A DNA stretch of 64,000 nt. It comes from Hyalella azteca (Eukaryota > Arthropoda > Malacostraca > Amphipoda > Hyalellidae). The position numbers and the translations under genes were made by a program. The stretch is from contig NW_025946654.1 of NCBI RefSeq assembly GCF_000764305.2, positions 866,390 through 930,389 on the forward strand, read 5' to 3'. The stretch's first letter is position 1. The number at the start of each line of letters is the position of its first letter. Shown piece after piece: positions 22,701-33,800 of this stretch. The notes under the pieces were generated by a model. The model made no database searches and was not told the DNA's origin. It was given only the letters and a program-made list of their open reading frames with translations.

Positions 22701-25186
22701 CCCTTTGCTCGGCTGCACTTTGGCCAGCAGGTCTTTGAGACCCACACTGATCCCAACGGTGCCAAGAATCCTGTGTGGAACAAAACGTTTTACATGTATG
22801 GCCCTTGAACATTTTAAATTCAAATGTTTATGTTGAAAAATATCCAAAATCATCTGAATTTACTTCTTATGGTACAAAAATCAATTTGTACTTTATTTAA
22901 TATGATGATCAGCTAGCACTAATGCTGCTTGATTATATATATGATTAAGCAAGTGACCATAAGTGCTGTAATTGTAAAGTAGTAAATTCATTTTTCATGT
23001 GATATTTTCATTTGTAGACTTATAAAAATTATCAATCTATACTGGAAGAATTAATAATAACTTTGCAATAAATTTTACTGAAAAAGTTCATTCCATATTC
23101 TGAGTACTCACTTTTTTTGCTGCCTCCTGGCATTGTAATGTTGCTGTGTGTAAGAATTTTGAGTTTCTGGTTTACTCGTCTTGCCAAGAGGCAACCCAAT
23201 AGTGCCCTGATATCCAATTGGCTTGCTTTTGCATTTCAGTTACCAGTTGCCTCGCAGCTTCAACAGCTTCCTCGTGGAGATCTATGACGAGCGAACCCTG
23301 TCAGATGACGAGAGAATTGCTTGGGTCACCGTGCCTTTACCCCAAAGCATCACCCAGGTAAAATTTTGAACATGAATGATTCTCTAGGTAGTTGAAAAAG
23401 ATTGTTTGCTGATACTTTCACTCACTAAAAATATTTGATTGAAATTGAATTAGAATGATCTTTCACTTTCTTTCTTTGAAATTGGGTTAGCGTCATCACT
23501 AATTCAATAGTGAAAAATTCAAATTCAGAGCTCTGCTGTCTAACTACACTCAAATTTTGACAATGTTGAGAAGAAAAATCTAACTCGGAATTATGTCTGC
23601 AAGAAATGTCTGATTTAGGTAGTATTTGTAATCTTAACCCTTTTAATATTTTTACATTCTTTCTACTATAGATAGTTTTATTCATATCTTTTAGGGGGAG
23701 ATTTGTGACAAGTGGTACAAGCTTTCTGGTCGCCTAGGGGAGGAAATGGAAGGCAGCATCCATGTGATCATGTCATATCAGGTGAGTCAACCTGGGCACT
23801 TCATTTATTGAGTTTTGCCGAACATGTAGCAGCCCTCGCTTGTGGTTCCTCACTACGCGACGTCGGCTCAAGACATGAGAAACATCCACAGCAACAGAGC
23901 TCCGGCTGAAATAAATGATATTCTTGTTACTTTTTAAGGTCATTGCGCAAATCAGGAATAAAAATTTGGGTTTGGGTGTAAATGTTGTTGTTGGACATAA
24001 AATGTGGACTTTACTCAACTACAAGAAATTGTTCTAAAATTATAGTGATATATTCGAAATGACGATTATATTGACCATGTAATATTAGGAAATTGTTCTT
24101 AATTCATATTTGACTTAACTCCTGTGTTTCTTTGACGCACAGACGGGTGTGGCACCGCCCGCGGCGCCCATGGTGATGTACGGGGGCGTGGGGTATCCCA
24201 CGATGACGCCCTACGCCTCCTCCGTGCCCGTCTACCAGATGCCCCAGCCTGCCCCACGACCTGCACCTCCCCCCATCACGGACGACGATGTCAGGCCGGT
24301 ACGTTGATCAGCTGAGACTGTAGCGCTTCAAGGGTCATGATTAAGCATGTGGCTATGGTAATTTGGAGCCTGTAGTGCGTCAAAGATTAGCTTGTTCGTG
24401 TTCTATTATTGCCGACATAGCGTGTTCTGAGTATAATTGGCATTTTACCCGTCCAAGAGGAGCATGTTCAGATTCTATAATTGGCGACGATGTGCCGAGT
24501 CCGAAATTCATGTTAAGTCCCGAGGATGCCGAATGTATGCTAACTAGGACTTCGCCTCGAAGTCAAGTCGTGCATAGTGGCGAGTGCGTGCATGAATGTC
24601 TTAGTCTCGCGCCGTCTGTGCTAGGCCCACCGTGCCTACTATCAAGACTACGAAGCTGTCTCATACAGACCCTCGGCTCATTAAATATGGATCACACTTA
24701 AGAATTTGGAATTAGCACTCAAAAAATTGTTACTACCCTTTCACTCTTCTCATAATTTTATTCGAAAACGACTGATTTACGCGGTTTGTTCCTGGTGAAG
24801 AAATCCAATGTTCCGATTTGGTTTTATAGACAAGGAAAATGAGAAAAGCATTCTCAATATTATTTCCTTCTGAACTGCATAACAAAATTATTGTTATGAA
24901 TCGAATGTAATAATTGATCTCATTTCAGAATTCAAATTTTATAATAGTTTTTATTTGAGGTTAATTTTCTCACCTGTCAACCGAAAAACGATTTTATGCT
25001 ATAGCTGTAATAGAATAATTATGTTTTGAAGTTACAATAATGAAAGACTATTGGTGCCGCGTGCAGCTGCTGGCGATGTTCCCGAAGGTGGAGGCTGACG
25101 TGGTGCGCTCGGTGCTCGAGGCGTCCTACGGCAACAAGGAGGCGGCGGTGGAGGCGCTGCTGGCCATGCAGCACACTGAATCCTAG
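19741..25186 (+). CDS. TOLLIP: Toll-interacting protein (TOLLIP), complete
   Basis: Seven coding exons join in phase: 19741-19794, 22084-22227, 22647-22795, 23240-23357, 23695-23781, 24143-24298 and 25067-25186 (TAG). Together they make 828 nt, 275 residues, close to the 274 of human TOLLIP. All introns are GT-AG. Residues 19-66 ([13 protein letters not shown] onward) are the Tom1-binding region. Residues 67-184 are the C2 domain ([53 protein letters not shown]). Residues 185-236 are a Pro/Tyr/Met-rich linker. Residues 237-275 are the CUE domain, with the MFP and LL ubiquitin-binding motifs ([26 protein letters not shown]). TOLLIP is an endosomal adaptor binding ubiquitin, Tom1 and phosphoinositides, and it dampens Toll/IL-1 receptor signalling in vertebrates. 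The start was chosen because RKR, then a donor, then VVLGPLP fits the family N terminus and phase. Family assignment is secure. Confidence 0.95.
21362..21569 (+). CDS. TOLLIP: Possible alternative first coding exon of TOLLIP (Tyr-rich, 65 codons)
   Basis: Within intron 1, a TTTTTTACATTTCAG acceptor precedes 21362 and an ACT/GTGAGT donor follows 21569. An ATG at 21375 opens 65 codons ending exactly in phase 0, so splicing to exon 2 (22084, phase 0) would give a TOLLIP with a Pro/Tyr-rich N terminus (for example [20 protein letters not shown]). If it were included after exon 1 as a cassette it would hit a TGA at once, so it only makes sense with its own upstream non-coding exon or promoter. A short standalone protein (67 codons to TAA) is the alternative reading. 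No homologue is known to me. Confidence 0.45.
21570..22083. other. TOLLIP intron, short (ATT)n run
   Basis: Intronic. It contains a short TATTATTATTATT microsatellite near 21809 and no other recognised feature. Confidence 0.4.
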
Positions 25187-27227
25187 ACTTGTACTCCACA
25201 ACATCGTCGCTACCTCTAACCTTAATTTGAACCTCACTATCACTTAAAAGCAGTTCTAAAATTTCTATCTTCTCCCATTAGTTGAGACTAGTTATAGCTT
25301 TATAGCGACCACTGACCTATGTTGAGACCACACAGGTTCTGCAAATTGCCTCCGACAACTGCGGGGCTGGATTGTGTTTTGTCCGAAATCTGATTTGTCG
25401 GTCCCGGTACTCAGGAGGCGCCTTGTTATGTAACCGCGGATTCGGTGCATCTTAAAGTATTTATTAAAGGTGGATGCGTTTAAAAAGTCTTCAGGTGCTT
25501 GAATTGTATTCTCGTCCTTTATACGACCAAACACTAGTCACTTGAGTCTATGGTGGTAATGCGATTTGATCGACTTCTGTGCCTTTTTTGATTATAAAAT
25601 ATATGTTTTATGCGCGCCTAAATTTCTATGTGTCTAATGGGTTTTTGTAGGATTTTTAAGTAATGCGCCTTTTAAATCTCGTGGGGCGATAGAGGCTCTC
25701 GATGCCTTTTATATACATCAAAGCTTTAGCGTTTTTCCTGTATTAGTAGTAGTTTGTAGATCGAACTTTATTTGTTGTTCACAGATAACCCTGATTGAAG
25801 AAACTGGTTAATAGATTTCCGACGAAATAAGACGTGCCATTCAACACGTGCATTACCCCTCACTGCGCCATGAGTATAGAATTAAGTTGATAATTTTATC
25901 CCAATGAATGAAACAATTAGGCTTTCTTAGGGAAAAATTACAGACTTACTGCAGAAAGCTTCAATGATGGCCCGAATTCTCACCACTGGTAGCTGAGCCT
26001 TCCAGGGCAACGAGAAACGGCATGCGGTTGAGATTCTAATCAAAATGAAAGTCATCATAAATTAAGATAATTATTTCTTATTCTTTTTTGCGCTTGTGCA
26101 AATGAACCTTTCCTTGCGGCCTACATTGTGTCTCTTCACCTTCTCTGGTTAAACCGATATTGTTGTAGTCTTTTTATATTCTCTGGATTCATTTTTATTG
26201 TTATTAAATCCTAAGTTTTAATCATAGTCGAGTTTTATCGTGAATGCTCCTATATTTCATTGATTATTTCACATCAAATGCTTCCATTAAATTGGACTTG
26301 TGAAGAATCGTGGATCTTGGTAAAATTATTTGCTGGATAGTAAACCTGCATTGAGTTCCTGGCTTGCCAAAGGCATCGAGATCGCCTCGGAATTTCGATG
26401 TCTTTCTGAAGATATGAAATTAATATTCTTTGAGTGGAGTGACGCATAAAAGAACGGTTCCGTAAACAGCCGATAATTTTTTCAAGTAATTAATCGCAAA
26501 GAGCCAAGAGGATATTAGAGGAAATAAGTTATTACTGTGCGTATTATGTAAGCTCGTGTGTCATGATTATTATCTTATCTTGTGGGCTCATATGCATATG
26601 GTTTGTTGCTTCACTATTGCGCCATATTTATATAATTTGCTTAATGTTATCTCTCCTTATTAAATATACGCCATATTTTATTACAAAATGTTGAGTTGTT
26701 GCACATCGTTGTGTATTGTTCATCGAGGTAATATATTGCAATCCTATTATATTGTAGCTTCTTGCGTATTGTACTTTATTGCTGTCGTATGCATTTAATT
26801 CAGAGACATTGACGTGTAGCTCGCGAATGACACAGTGATCAAAAAGTGATATTTTTGTAAGCAGTCCGAGTAGTGAAGTAGAAGTATTTTTTCCAGTAAT
26901 CAAAGTAATCCTACTCACTTACACGATTAGTTCTAAAGCGAGTGGAGGACCATTTTTATTTAGGAGCAATGTGGTTTACCTATTAAATGTTATTGATATG
27001 TTCGTTTTTCTCTCCTTGCAATTGCAGTATTCCACCGATTAATCTAAGATTCTAAGGCATTTATGGCTCAACTTCTTGAAGCCCTCGCTCGTTGCCCCCT
27101 CAACAGTTGTCTCAGGTACAACACGTAAGTAGCAAGATTAATACGTCATTTATAATGCATTCTAGAACGTCTGAAGTCTCGAACTATAGGACCTATTTAG
27201 CCCGTATACATTATGGTTACCCCTCGG
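25187..27227. other. TOLLIP 3' region and intergenic
   Basis: It follows the TOLLIP stop and must contain the 3' UTR, but no unambiguous polyadenylation signal could be chosen by eye. Open frames here lack domains. Confidence 0.35.
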
Positions 27228-27229
27228 GG

Positions 27230-27265
27230 GGACTTCTGACGTGTGTCTGTGCTCGTCAGAAGTCC
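27230..27265. repeat. Perfect 12-bp hairpin
   Basis: GGACTTCTGACG (27230-27241) and its exact complement CGTCAGAAGTCC (27254-27265) flank a 12-nt loop. It lies in a comparatively G/C-rich 27.1-27.6 kb stretch of unknown nature. Confidence 0.7.
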
Positions 27266-27707
27266 TATGGGATTTCGCGTTCCTAGGGGGATTGTTCCTG
27301 AGCGCCCCACCGCTGAGCTCACGGTGTCTGACTGTAGGTCTCAGTTGTGGGGTTAAGTTATTATGTAGGTAGGATTCCTTACATTTCCCTTCTCTGTCTC
27401 TCTCGTGCGGGCGGCCGACGTCCCGTGTAAGCGGCCTCTTGTTCGAGTGTCTTCGTTTCTGTTGCTTTTCACCTGTCCTGATGAATAATTGAGACCTTCC
27501 ACCTTTATGGTGATGTTCATCTTGACTTTCGGTGCGAGATAGCTGAAGCGCTAGTAAACATTTGGCCACTAAACTAACTAACATTATGGCTATCTTGTCG
27601 GAGGGAGATCATCATCACATGTGTCAGGAAATTTTTCGAGGTGGAATGGCAGTCGTAGCAAAGCCGAGGAAGATTGAGTCAAACTGTTATTTATTAATAT
27701 AACAAAG

Positions 27708-27760
27708 TATGTCGGCGCTGAAGTGTAGGCCTTATGTGGCCTGTCGCCGATTTTTTTCCT
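27708..27760 (-). mobile_element. SINE 3'-end fragment
   Basis: GCGCTGAAGTGTAGGCCTTATGTGGCCTGTCGCCGA matches the 3' end (CGACAGGCC, then AGGCC) of the tRNA-SINEs at 19.0 and 37.4 kb. The tRNA-like head is missing. Confidence 0.55.
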
Positions 27761-28029
27761 TTTCGTGCCTTGTTCACAGATCTAGAATCGTGACATTTGA
27801 CCGGATCTTTTCAGGACTGACGATTGTTTGAAATAGCTACTAGACTTCCACCGGGTTCGATATGGTGCTAGGGATTTTAAGTCTGAACATATATTTTTAC
27901 ACAGCTTTATCTAGTATGTGCTTGAACGCGTTCATACTCGGAGCGCCAACGAAAATCGGGGAGGCTGATCCACATGTCGATGATTCGAAGCGAGAAGAAA
28001 TGTTGTCGCATGGAGAAGTTGCAGCGCAG

Positions 28030-28720
28030 TTTTTTTTTTTATAAAGGGCGTCTGATCAGTCCAAGTCGTTTATTGGCTTTATTAACTTTACCTTCAATAT
28101 GCTTAGAAAATTTCAACTCATTGTCGATATTTACTCCTAAATCCTTTTCCATTGTCGACTTCGACATCATCTTTCTGACGTTGCAACCGTGTCTTCTCAT
28201 ACTGTAATCTTGCTGTTATCGCTCATCCGCCCTTATTTGGGCCAGCTGATGCACGATGCTGTTGCTTGCTTCTCGCCGCTGGTAGTGATGCAGAGGAGGT
28301 CGATCTGGGATTGTAGCCAGGAACACGTCCAGTCGTCTCTTGAAGGTCTCCAGGGTGAACTCCCCTTCTCTTAGATCCTTTGGTTGGACGTTAAACAGCC
28401 TCGGCCCTGCTACGGAAAGTGATCCTTACCGCAGGGATTGAAATCTGACTGCAGATCTGTTACATAGTGGGGGGATCTTGCACAGTCTCCCCCTTCTCTC
28501 GTTGTGATGTGTCTCAATCCAGAAGGTCTCGCTCTTGAAGTTTGGCGCCATTCCGATTAATATCTTCCATGTGTACAGAATGACATACCTCTCCCGTCTC
28601 CTCTGCAGTGAGTACAGACCCAGTCGCTTCAACCTCTCCCAGTAGTTCAACTCTTCCATTCCTCTGATCCTGGAAGTGAAGGTTCGCTGGACACCTTCCA
28701 GTTGCCGCACAGTACAGCCG
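28030..28720 (-). pseudogene. CR1-like LINE remnant, internally rearranged
   Basis: On the minus strand, 28720-28220 gives the C-terminal end of a CR1-like ORF2 (RTFTSRIRGMEELNYWERLK, then GLYSLQRRRERYVILYTWKI, CNRSAVRFQSLR, VAGPRLFNVQPKDLREGEFT, FLATIPD) ending at a stop. It is followed at 28210-28030 by a more N-terminal piece (QQDYSMRRHG, TMEKDLGVNIDNELKFS, GKVNKANKRLGLIRRPF). In an intact element this order is reversed. Frameshifts separate the pieces. A related fragment, LINE at 44020-44440, shares the MRRHG block. Confidence 0.75.
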
Positions 28721-28830
28721 GCAACAAAAATGCAAGAATAAATAGGAAGAAAAGTAACCACTGATCTAGAAGTGACTTCGACGCTCGTGATGACAATTGT
28801 AATTTGTAACGCACAATAGAGATCATCACT

Positions 28831-30895
28831 TTTTTATAGTAACCTTAATTCCCAATTGCCTTGCTCTTAGATACCAGTAAACATTGATGACGATTAACCT
28901 ATCTGATCACAGAGGGTTAGGCAGGAGACGTTAGGTTTACCAAAAGACGGCGTGGATGAATATGCTACAGTCCTGGCTTTCGACAGTTGACTAAATTGAA
29001 AATTTCATCAGTATTTCTGACATGGGCTTACATTCGGTTGCAAACTGCAGCCTGTCACTCCAGTGTCGGCACTGCACTGGAAGCTAAGCATAGCTCTCTT
29101 CCGACGAGAAATATAATGTTGAACGTGATTCTTGAGGTATTCTCACGAACTGTCTACATATCTCAGTGTGTATAAATTGGAGCCCACCGAACTGAGCTTA
29201 CTTTATGCACAGCTTGTGGCTAAATTACACTTGACTTCTATTTACATTATAGTTTGGCTCTACTGATAAGAGGCATATGGCGTTATAGTTATAGGTCGTT
29301 GGTGTTTCAGGTAAACATTAATGAGAACGTAAATTCCTACAAAATGCGCTTAGATGTTGAAGGAAATACATATACTCATTTGGATAATTCACACCCGTTT
29401 ATGAAATCATCACATATCTAAAACCTGGTAACGAGAGATCCGTTATGCAGACGACGAGTTGAGATTTCAATCGAAAAAGTACATTACAAGAAGATGAGAC
29501 GTGATTGATATTTCAAGGTAGCTAATTAAAAATCGTGATTGGCATAAGTGTAACATTGAAAACGAAATTATTTCAAATCAATAATCACTAATTAGTATTA
29601 TTTAGAAAATTAATAATTTATGTAAAACAGTCTTTAATGGATTCGATATCAAAGCATAACGCGATGCGTAGAAAAGATTCGTCAGATATTGTAGAGCATT
29701 ATACCATTAAACACAAGGTTAAAATTCTCTCTATATATTCGATTCTTCGCCGTCTCCGTCTTCATTCTTAGCCAATCAGTTGGCCGTTAGCTGATCACGT
29801 GACCATTTACCGGTCTTCACAAGTCATGTCGTCACATGTCATTACCATTGCACGTCTTCACGACGCTAGCCAGATTAAGTGGCTGCACAACCAGCAAGCG
29901 CCTAGCAACTGCTTGCTGGACACTAAATAACTTATCAAGCATTTTGCCGTAGCCGATACTCTGAGCTGAAGCGTCGTTCGTTATGGATATACTTGTGTCA
30001 TTTGATGAAATTAGTACTTACAATCTATCAATTATGTCTTCCGAAATGTCTTGTGCCATAACACTTCTAACGGATGTCTATACAAATAGAATAATAAGTT
30101 ATATAGTATATAGAATAACATAATATGTATAATATCTGGAATAAGTATAATCGAAGTAATGGTCCTGCTGGCTCTTACTTGGGCGATCAGCCTTCGGGAG
30201 CCCCGGACTGCTCTTCGGCCCTTATGTGTTGGCCTCTTCAAAGAATGTGGACGGGCTTTCTCCTTTCTAAATAGTGATTAGTGAAATACTTGAAATATTG
30301 AAAACTGACGAAATGACAAAATGTCTGGCAAAATCCAGTAACTAAATTCAACATCAAAATTAAATAATATGTCTCGTTATGTGTCTTTATGCCTCGTTCA
30401 AAATGATGTTCATTCCGTGAAAGTTTAGGTAATGTTCCTATTTTGTCCGTGACGTCTCGTCAAGATATTCCAGTTTTACACCTGAAATTGAAAATTGTAT
30501 CGATTTTTTAGCTAATCAGTACAAACTTCTTGTCTAGTATCTTCTCGGATAGGAAAAAGTACCAAACTTAGTAATCAACAGTAATCACTGAGAAATATCT
30601 GGAAAGGATCCTATAGCTGCGTAGTTAGGAATAGGATCTAAAAATTGAATAAATATACAGTCCACACACAAATCTGCAAGCGCATTCATTGCAAAACACA
30701 ATTGCTAAATCGTGCAACAACGATCAATCGTTCGACTACGAACAAACGCTCTACTGTCGTTTGAAAAGTCTCTGTAAAAATTATACACAAAGATCACTTT
30801 TGAATTTAATCCAGTCAATCATTGTGATGTCATAAATTCTAGCAAACCTTACATGAAGACAACTTTGCTAGAATCACTCAAACAAAATGCGTGTT
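28831..30895. other. Intergenic, nothing recognised
   Basis: Between the LINE remnant and the 3' end of the lectin gene. Open frames are short and lack domains. Confidence 0.35.
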
Positions 30896-33800
30896 TTAAT
30901 GCAATGCACTGTAGACGCAAATGACCCCTGCATTGGTATCCTTATAACTGCAGAGACAGTCGAGGTACAAGGAAAGATAGCCGCCAATTGCCATGCATTG
31001 CTGGTCGCCGCCCTCAGGTTCTCCAGGCAGCCAGCCGTAGATGTCAGTGTCCGGCACCAGGACTCCGGAGCTCCATGTCACGTACGAGCCGTTGCTGGCG
31101 CGTATCATGTCTATGTAGAAGCCACCCGATAGGCGGATGGACAAACTAGCCCTGTCCTGAAATTGGCAAAAATTTAATCAGATTTACGTTATTTCTAATG
31201 TGATCGGTACCGCATATGAAGTCGACCTTACGTATTCGGCTTACTAAATCAACAAGGAAATTATAGGCCCTTTTCTTCATTAACTAAAAACATGAGAAAT
31301 TTCTTACCAATTTAGGATAACTAAATCAACAAGGAAATTATAGGTCTTTTCCTTCATTAACTAAAAACATGGGAAATTTCTTACCAATTTTAGATAACTA
31401 AATCAACTAGGAAATTATAGGTCTTTGCTTCATTAACGAAAAACATGAGAAGTTTCTTCCCAATTTCATGAGTTGAAAACTTCATCAAACGCCTTCTTAA
31501 ACTCGTCATAGCAGTACCGCTACGTTCCATTTTCCATATACCACCATTCGACAGCTTATAACACTGCACTGGCAGCTGTGGACTGTTTACCAAATACTCG
31601 CCTCGTGTCTAGGTTTTCAGCTGGCTAAAGTGAGAGTGTGGAAACTCGCAGCAAATACTCGCAGCTTATAATAGCCCCCAAGAAACCAAAATTATTTTAA
31701 CACAGAAATTGCCTTAGTGACTCACTTTTGGGGTAACGGGGTTTGGTACCAAATCCATGCTGTTGTTCCGACAGGTTTCAAACGCGACCCTAGAAAATAA
31801 GTTAATCAACAATGAATTATGCAAATTAAAACTCGAAACTTTGACTCGTTGGTACGGTCATGAACAATATCACGGGAATAATTTCCTCAGGATGACCGTC
31901 TCTTCTTCTTCTTATGTCGATGTTTCTTGGAGCTCGGAAGATCATCCATATCGCCCTATGGCAAAAGAGGTAGTTCAATTGTGCAGAATGGCGGACGAAA
32001 ATCCCGGTGTTACGCCAAAGACAAGATCGCCTTCAAAGGGACGCCTGTCGGAGACCACCACTGCAGTGCTTCGAATGGACTATCATGATCCCTTCCCTGA
32101 AGAACGTAGCCTACATCACATCTTGACATTAACGTTATCAGCCGCACGCCACCAGACAGATCACGTCCATTGAATTAGATCAATCAGCCCACAGGAAAAT
32201 AAGCCTGGCGTCGTCTGCCAACACGCGAAAAAATTTTACACCAACCGGACGGAGCGCGCCGGAGCCGGCCGTATCTGTCCCGTGTGTCGAATCAGCCCAC
32301 GGTCGAACGGCCACGCGTCGTACGACGATAAATTTTGGAACAGAACTATGCTATCTGAAACCTAACCCCAGATGCTGTGAGCTAAAAGTTACGTAATTTA
32401 GCGAAGCTGTGGAAGTCGCTCGTCGAAGGACGACAGATTTTGGAACAGAAATATGCTTTCTGAAACCTAACCCCAATGCTGTGAGCTAAAAGGTACGGTC
32501 TGGTGGTGCACGGCAGGATGCACACAGTTCCACTGGCGACCTGGGCTGGTTGGTCACAGTCCGTTGTCCGCAAGTTACAATTCGAGCTAAAGTCAGGGTA
32601 TGAAGTGATGATTCGATGCAACGTTCAGTGGTGCATAACCATTACTCTCTGGGCTATTCGCTTCAGAATATGGTGGCGTAAAGCTCCACTTCGCAGCCAT
32701 AAGGCTTTCTTCAATTGCTGATCAGTTGTGCGCCAGGTTAGGTTAGGTAAGGTTTGGTTAGGTTAGGTTAAGTTAGGTCCCTCCATCGCGCCAGGCGCAT
32801 TAATTACTGATCGGGCAACGAGAAAAGCCTTCTGCTGGCTGCGAAGGGGGAGAGCCGGGGCATGGCGTTATTGGAGAGCCGGGGCATGGCGGGACAGTCA
32901 GCCGGGGCATGGCGGGTTTGCGCTTTTGCCTGTGGAGTAGAGCGCCATGAAGTAGTGGCTGTGACGTAACGGCGCTGTTATGTCGGGCGCTTATTTTCAA
33001 AAGCCGCGAAGACGCCAGGCTGTGTTTAATACTAGCACGCAACAGTTTGGCTATTTGCCCACGACTGTTGCTTCGGTGGCTTGATGTTATCTGGCTGATT
33101 GATTCATATCCAGGAAAGGAAATGACACCTATGGCTTTAGGCGCCTAATCACACAGGCTAAAATGCCCTCTAGCGTGATTACGAGCGGAGAGGAATAGAT
33201 ATTGAATTGTGGGCAAGGGCTATGTAGGGGTCTATACTGCGTCCCGGCTGGTTCGACACACGGGACAGATACGGACGGCTCCGGCGCGCTCCGTCCGGGT
33301 GGTGTAAAAATTTTTCACGTGTTGGCAGACGACGCTGGGCCTTAGACGCCAGGCTTATTTTCCTGTGGGCTGATTGATCTAATTCAATGGATGTGATCTG
33401 TCTGGTGGCATGCGGCTGATAACGTTACAGTCAAGATGTGTTGTAGGCTACGTTCTTCAGGGAAGGTATCATGATAGTCCATTCGAAGCACGGCAGTGGT
33501 GGTCTCCACCTGAACTTTTCCTTGACAAATATTTTTATGTTGCCGCCTATATAGAAATCTGAATAATCCTACTAAAGCGTCTTGAATTGCTCAGTCGTTG
33601 CCGACTAACGTTCAGAGGAATTACCCTTAAGACTAATACAAGTTCTGCCTTCCTACGGTACTCTATTTTTGTAGAGCACCTCATGTGAAGTTGGACTCGA
33701 TATAAGAAGTACAGTAAGACTAAGAACATCTGTATTTCATTGACCGACCCATCTGCGTCCTCTGGCAATGAGGCCGCGACATTAAATGTACAAAATTGTG

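Larger units (their letters stand above)
32048..33510. mobile_element. Large inverted repeat, probable non-autonomous element
   Basis: 32048-32295 recurs inverted at about 33242-33510, including the CGGACGGAGCGCGCCGGAGC phrase and the CAGCCCACAGGAAAATAAGC phrase. Next to the left arm, a segment with TTTTGGAACAGAA, then CTGAAACCTAACCCCA, is duplicated (about 32330-32395 and 32432-32497). No transposase was seen. It lies where the missing lectin exon would be expected. Confidence 0.6.

Noticed and set aside
27162..27584. 140-codon basic minus-strand frame as a gene
   Set aside because: No recognisable domain, no splice or start evidence; kept only as a compositional oddity.
31757..32173. 138-codon plus-strand frame as a gene
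   Set aside because: Its right half lies in the arm of an inverted repeat (counterpart at 33.4-33.5 kb) and shows no domain.
32735..32778. Telomere or telomere junction
   Set aside because: Only about 40 bp of imperfect GGTTA/GGTTAGG repeats in the middle of ordinary sequence.
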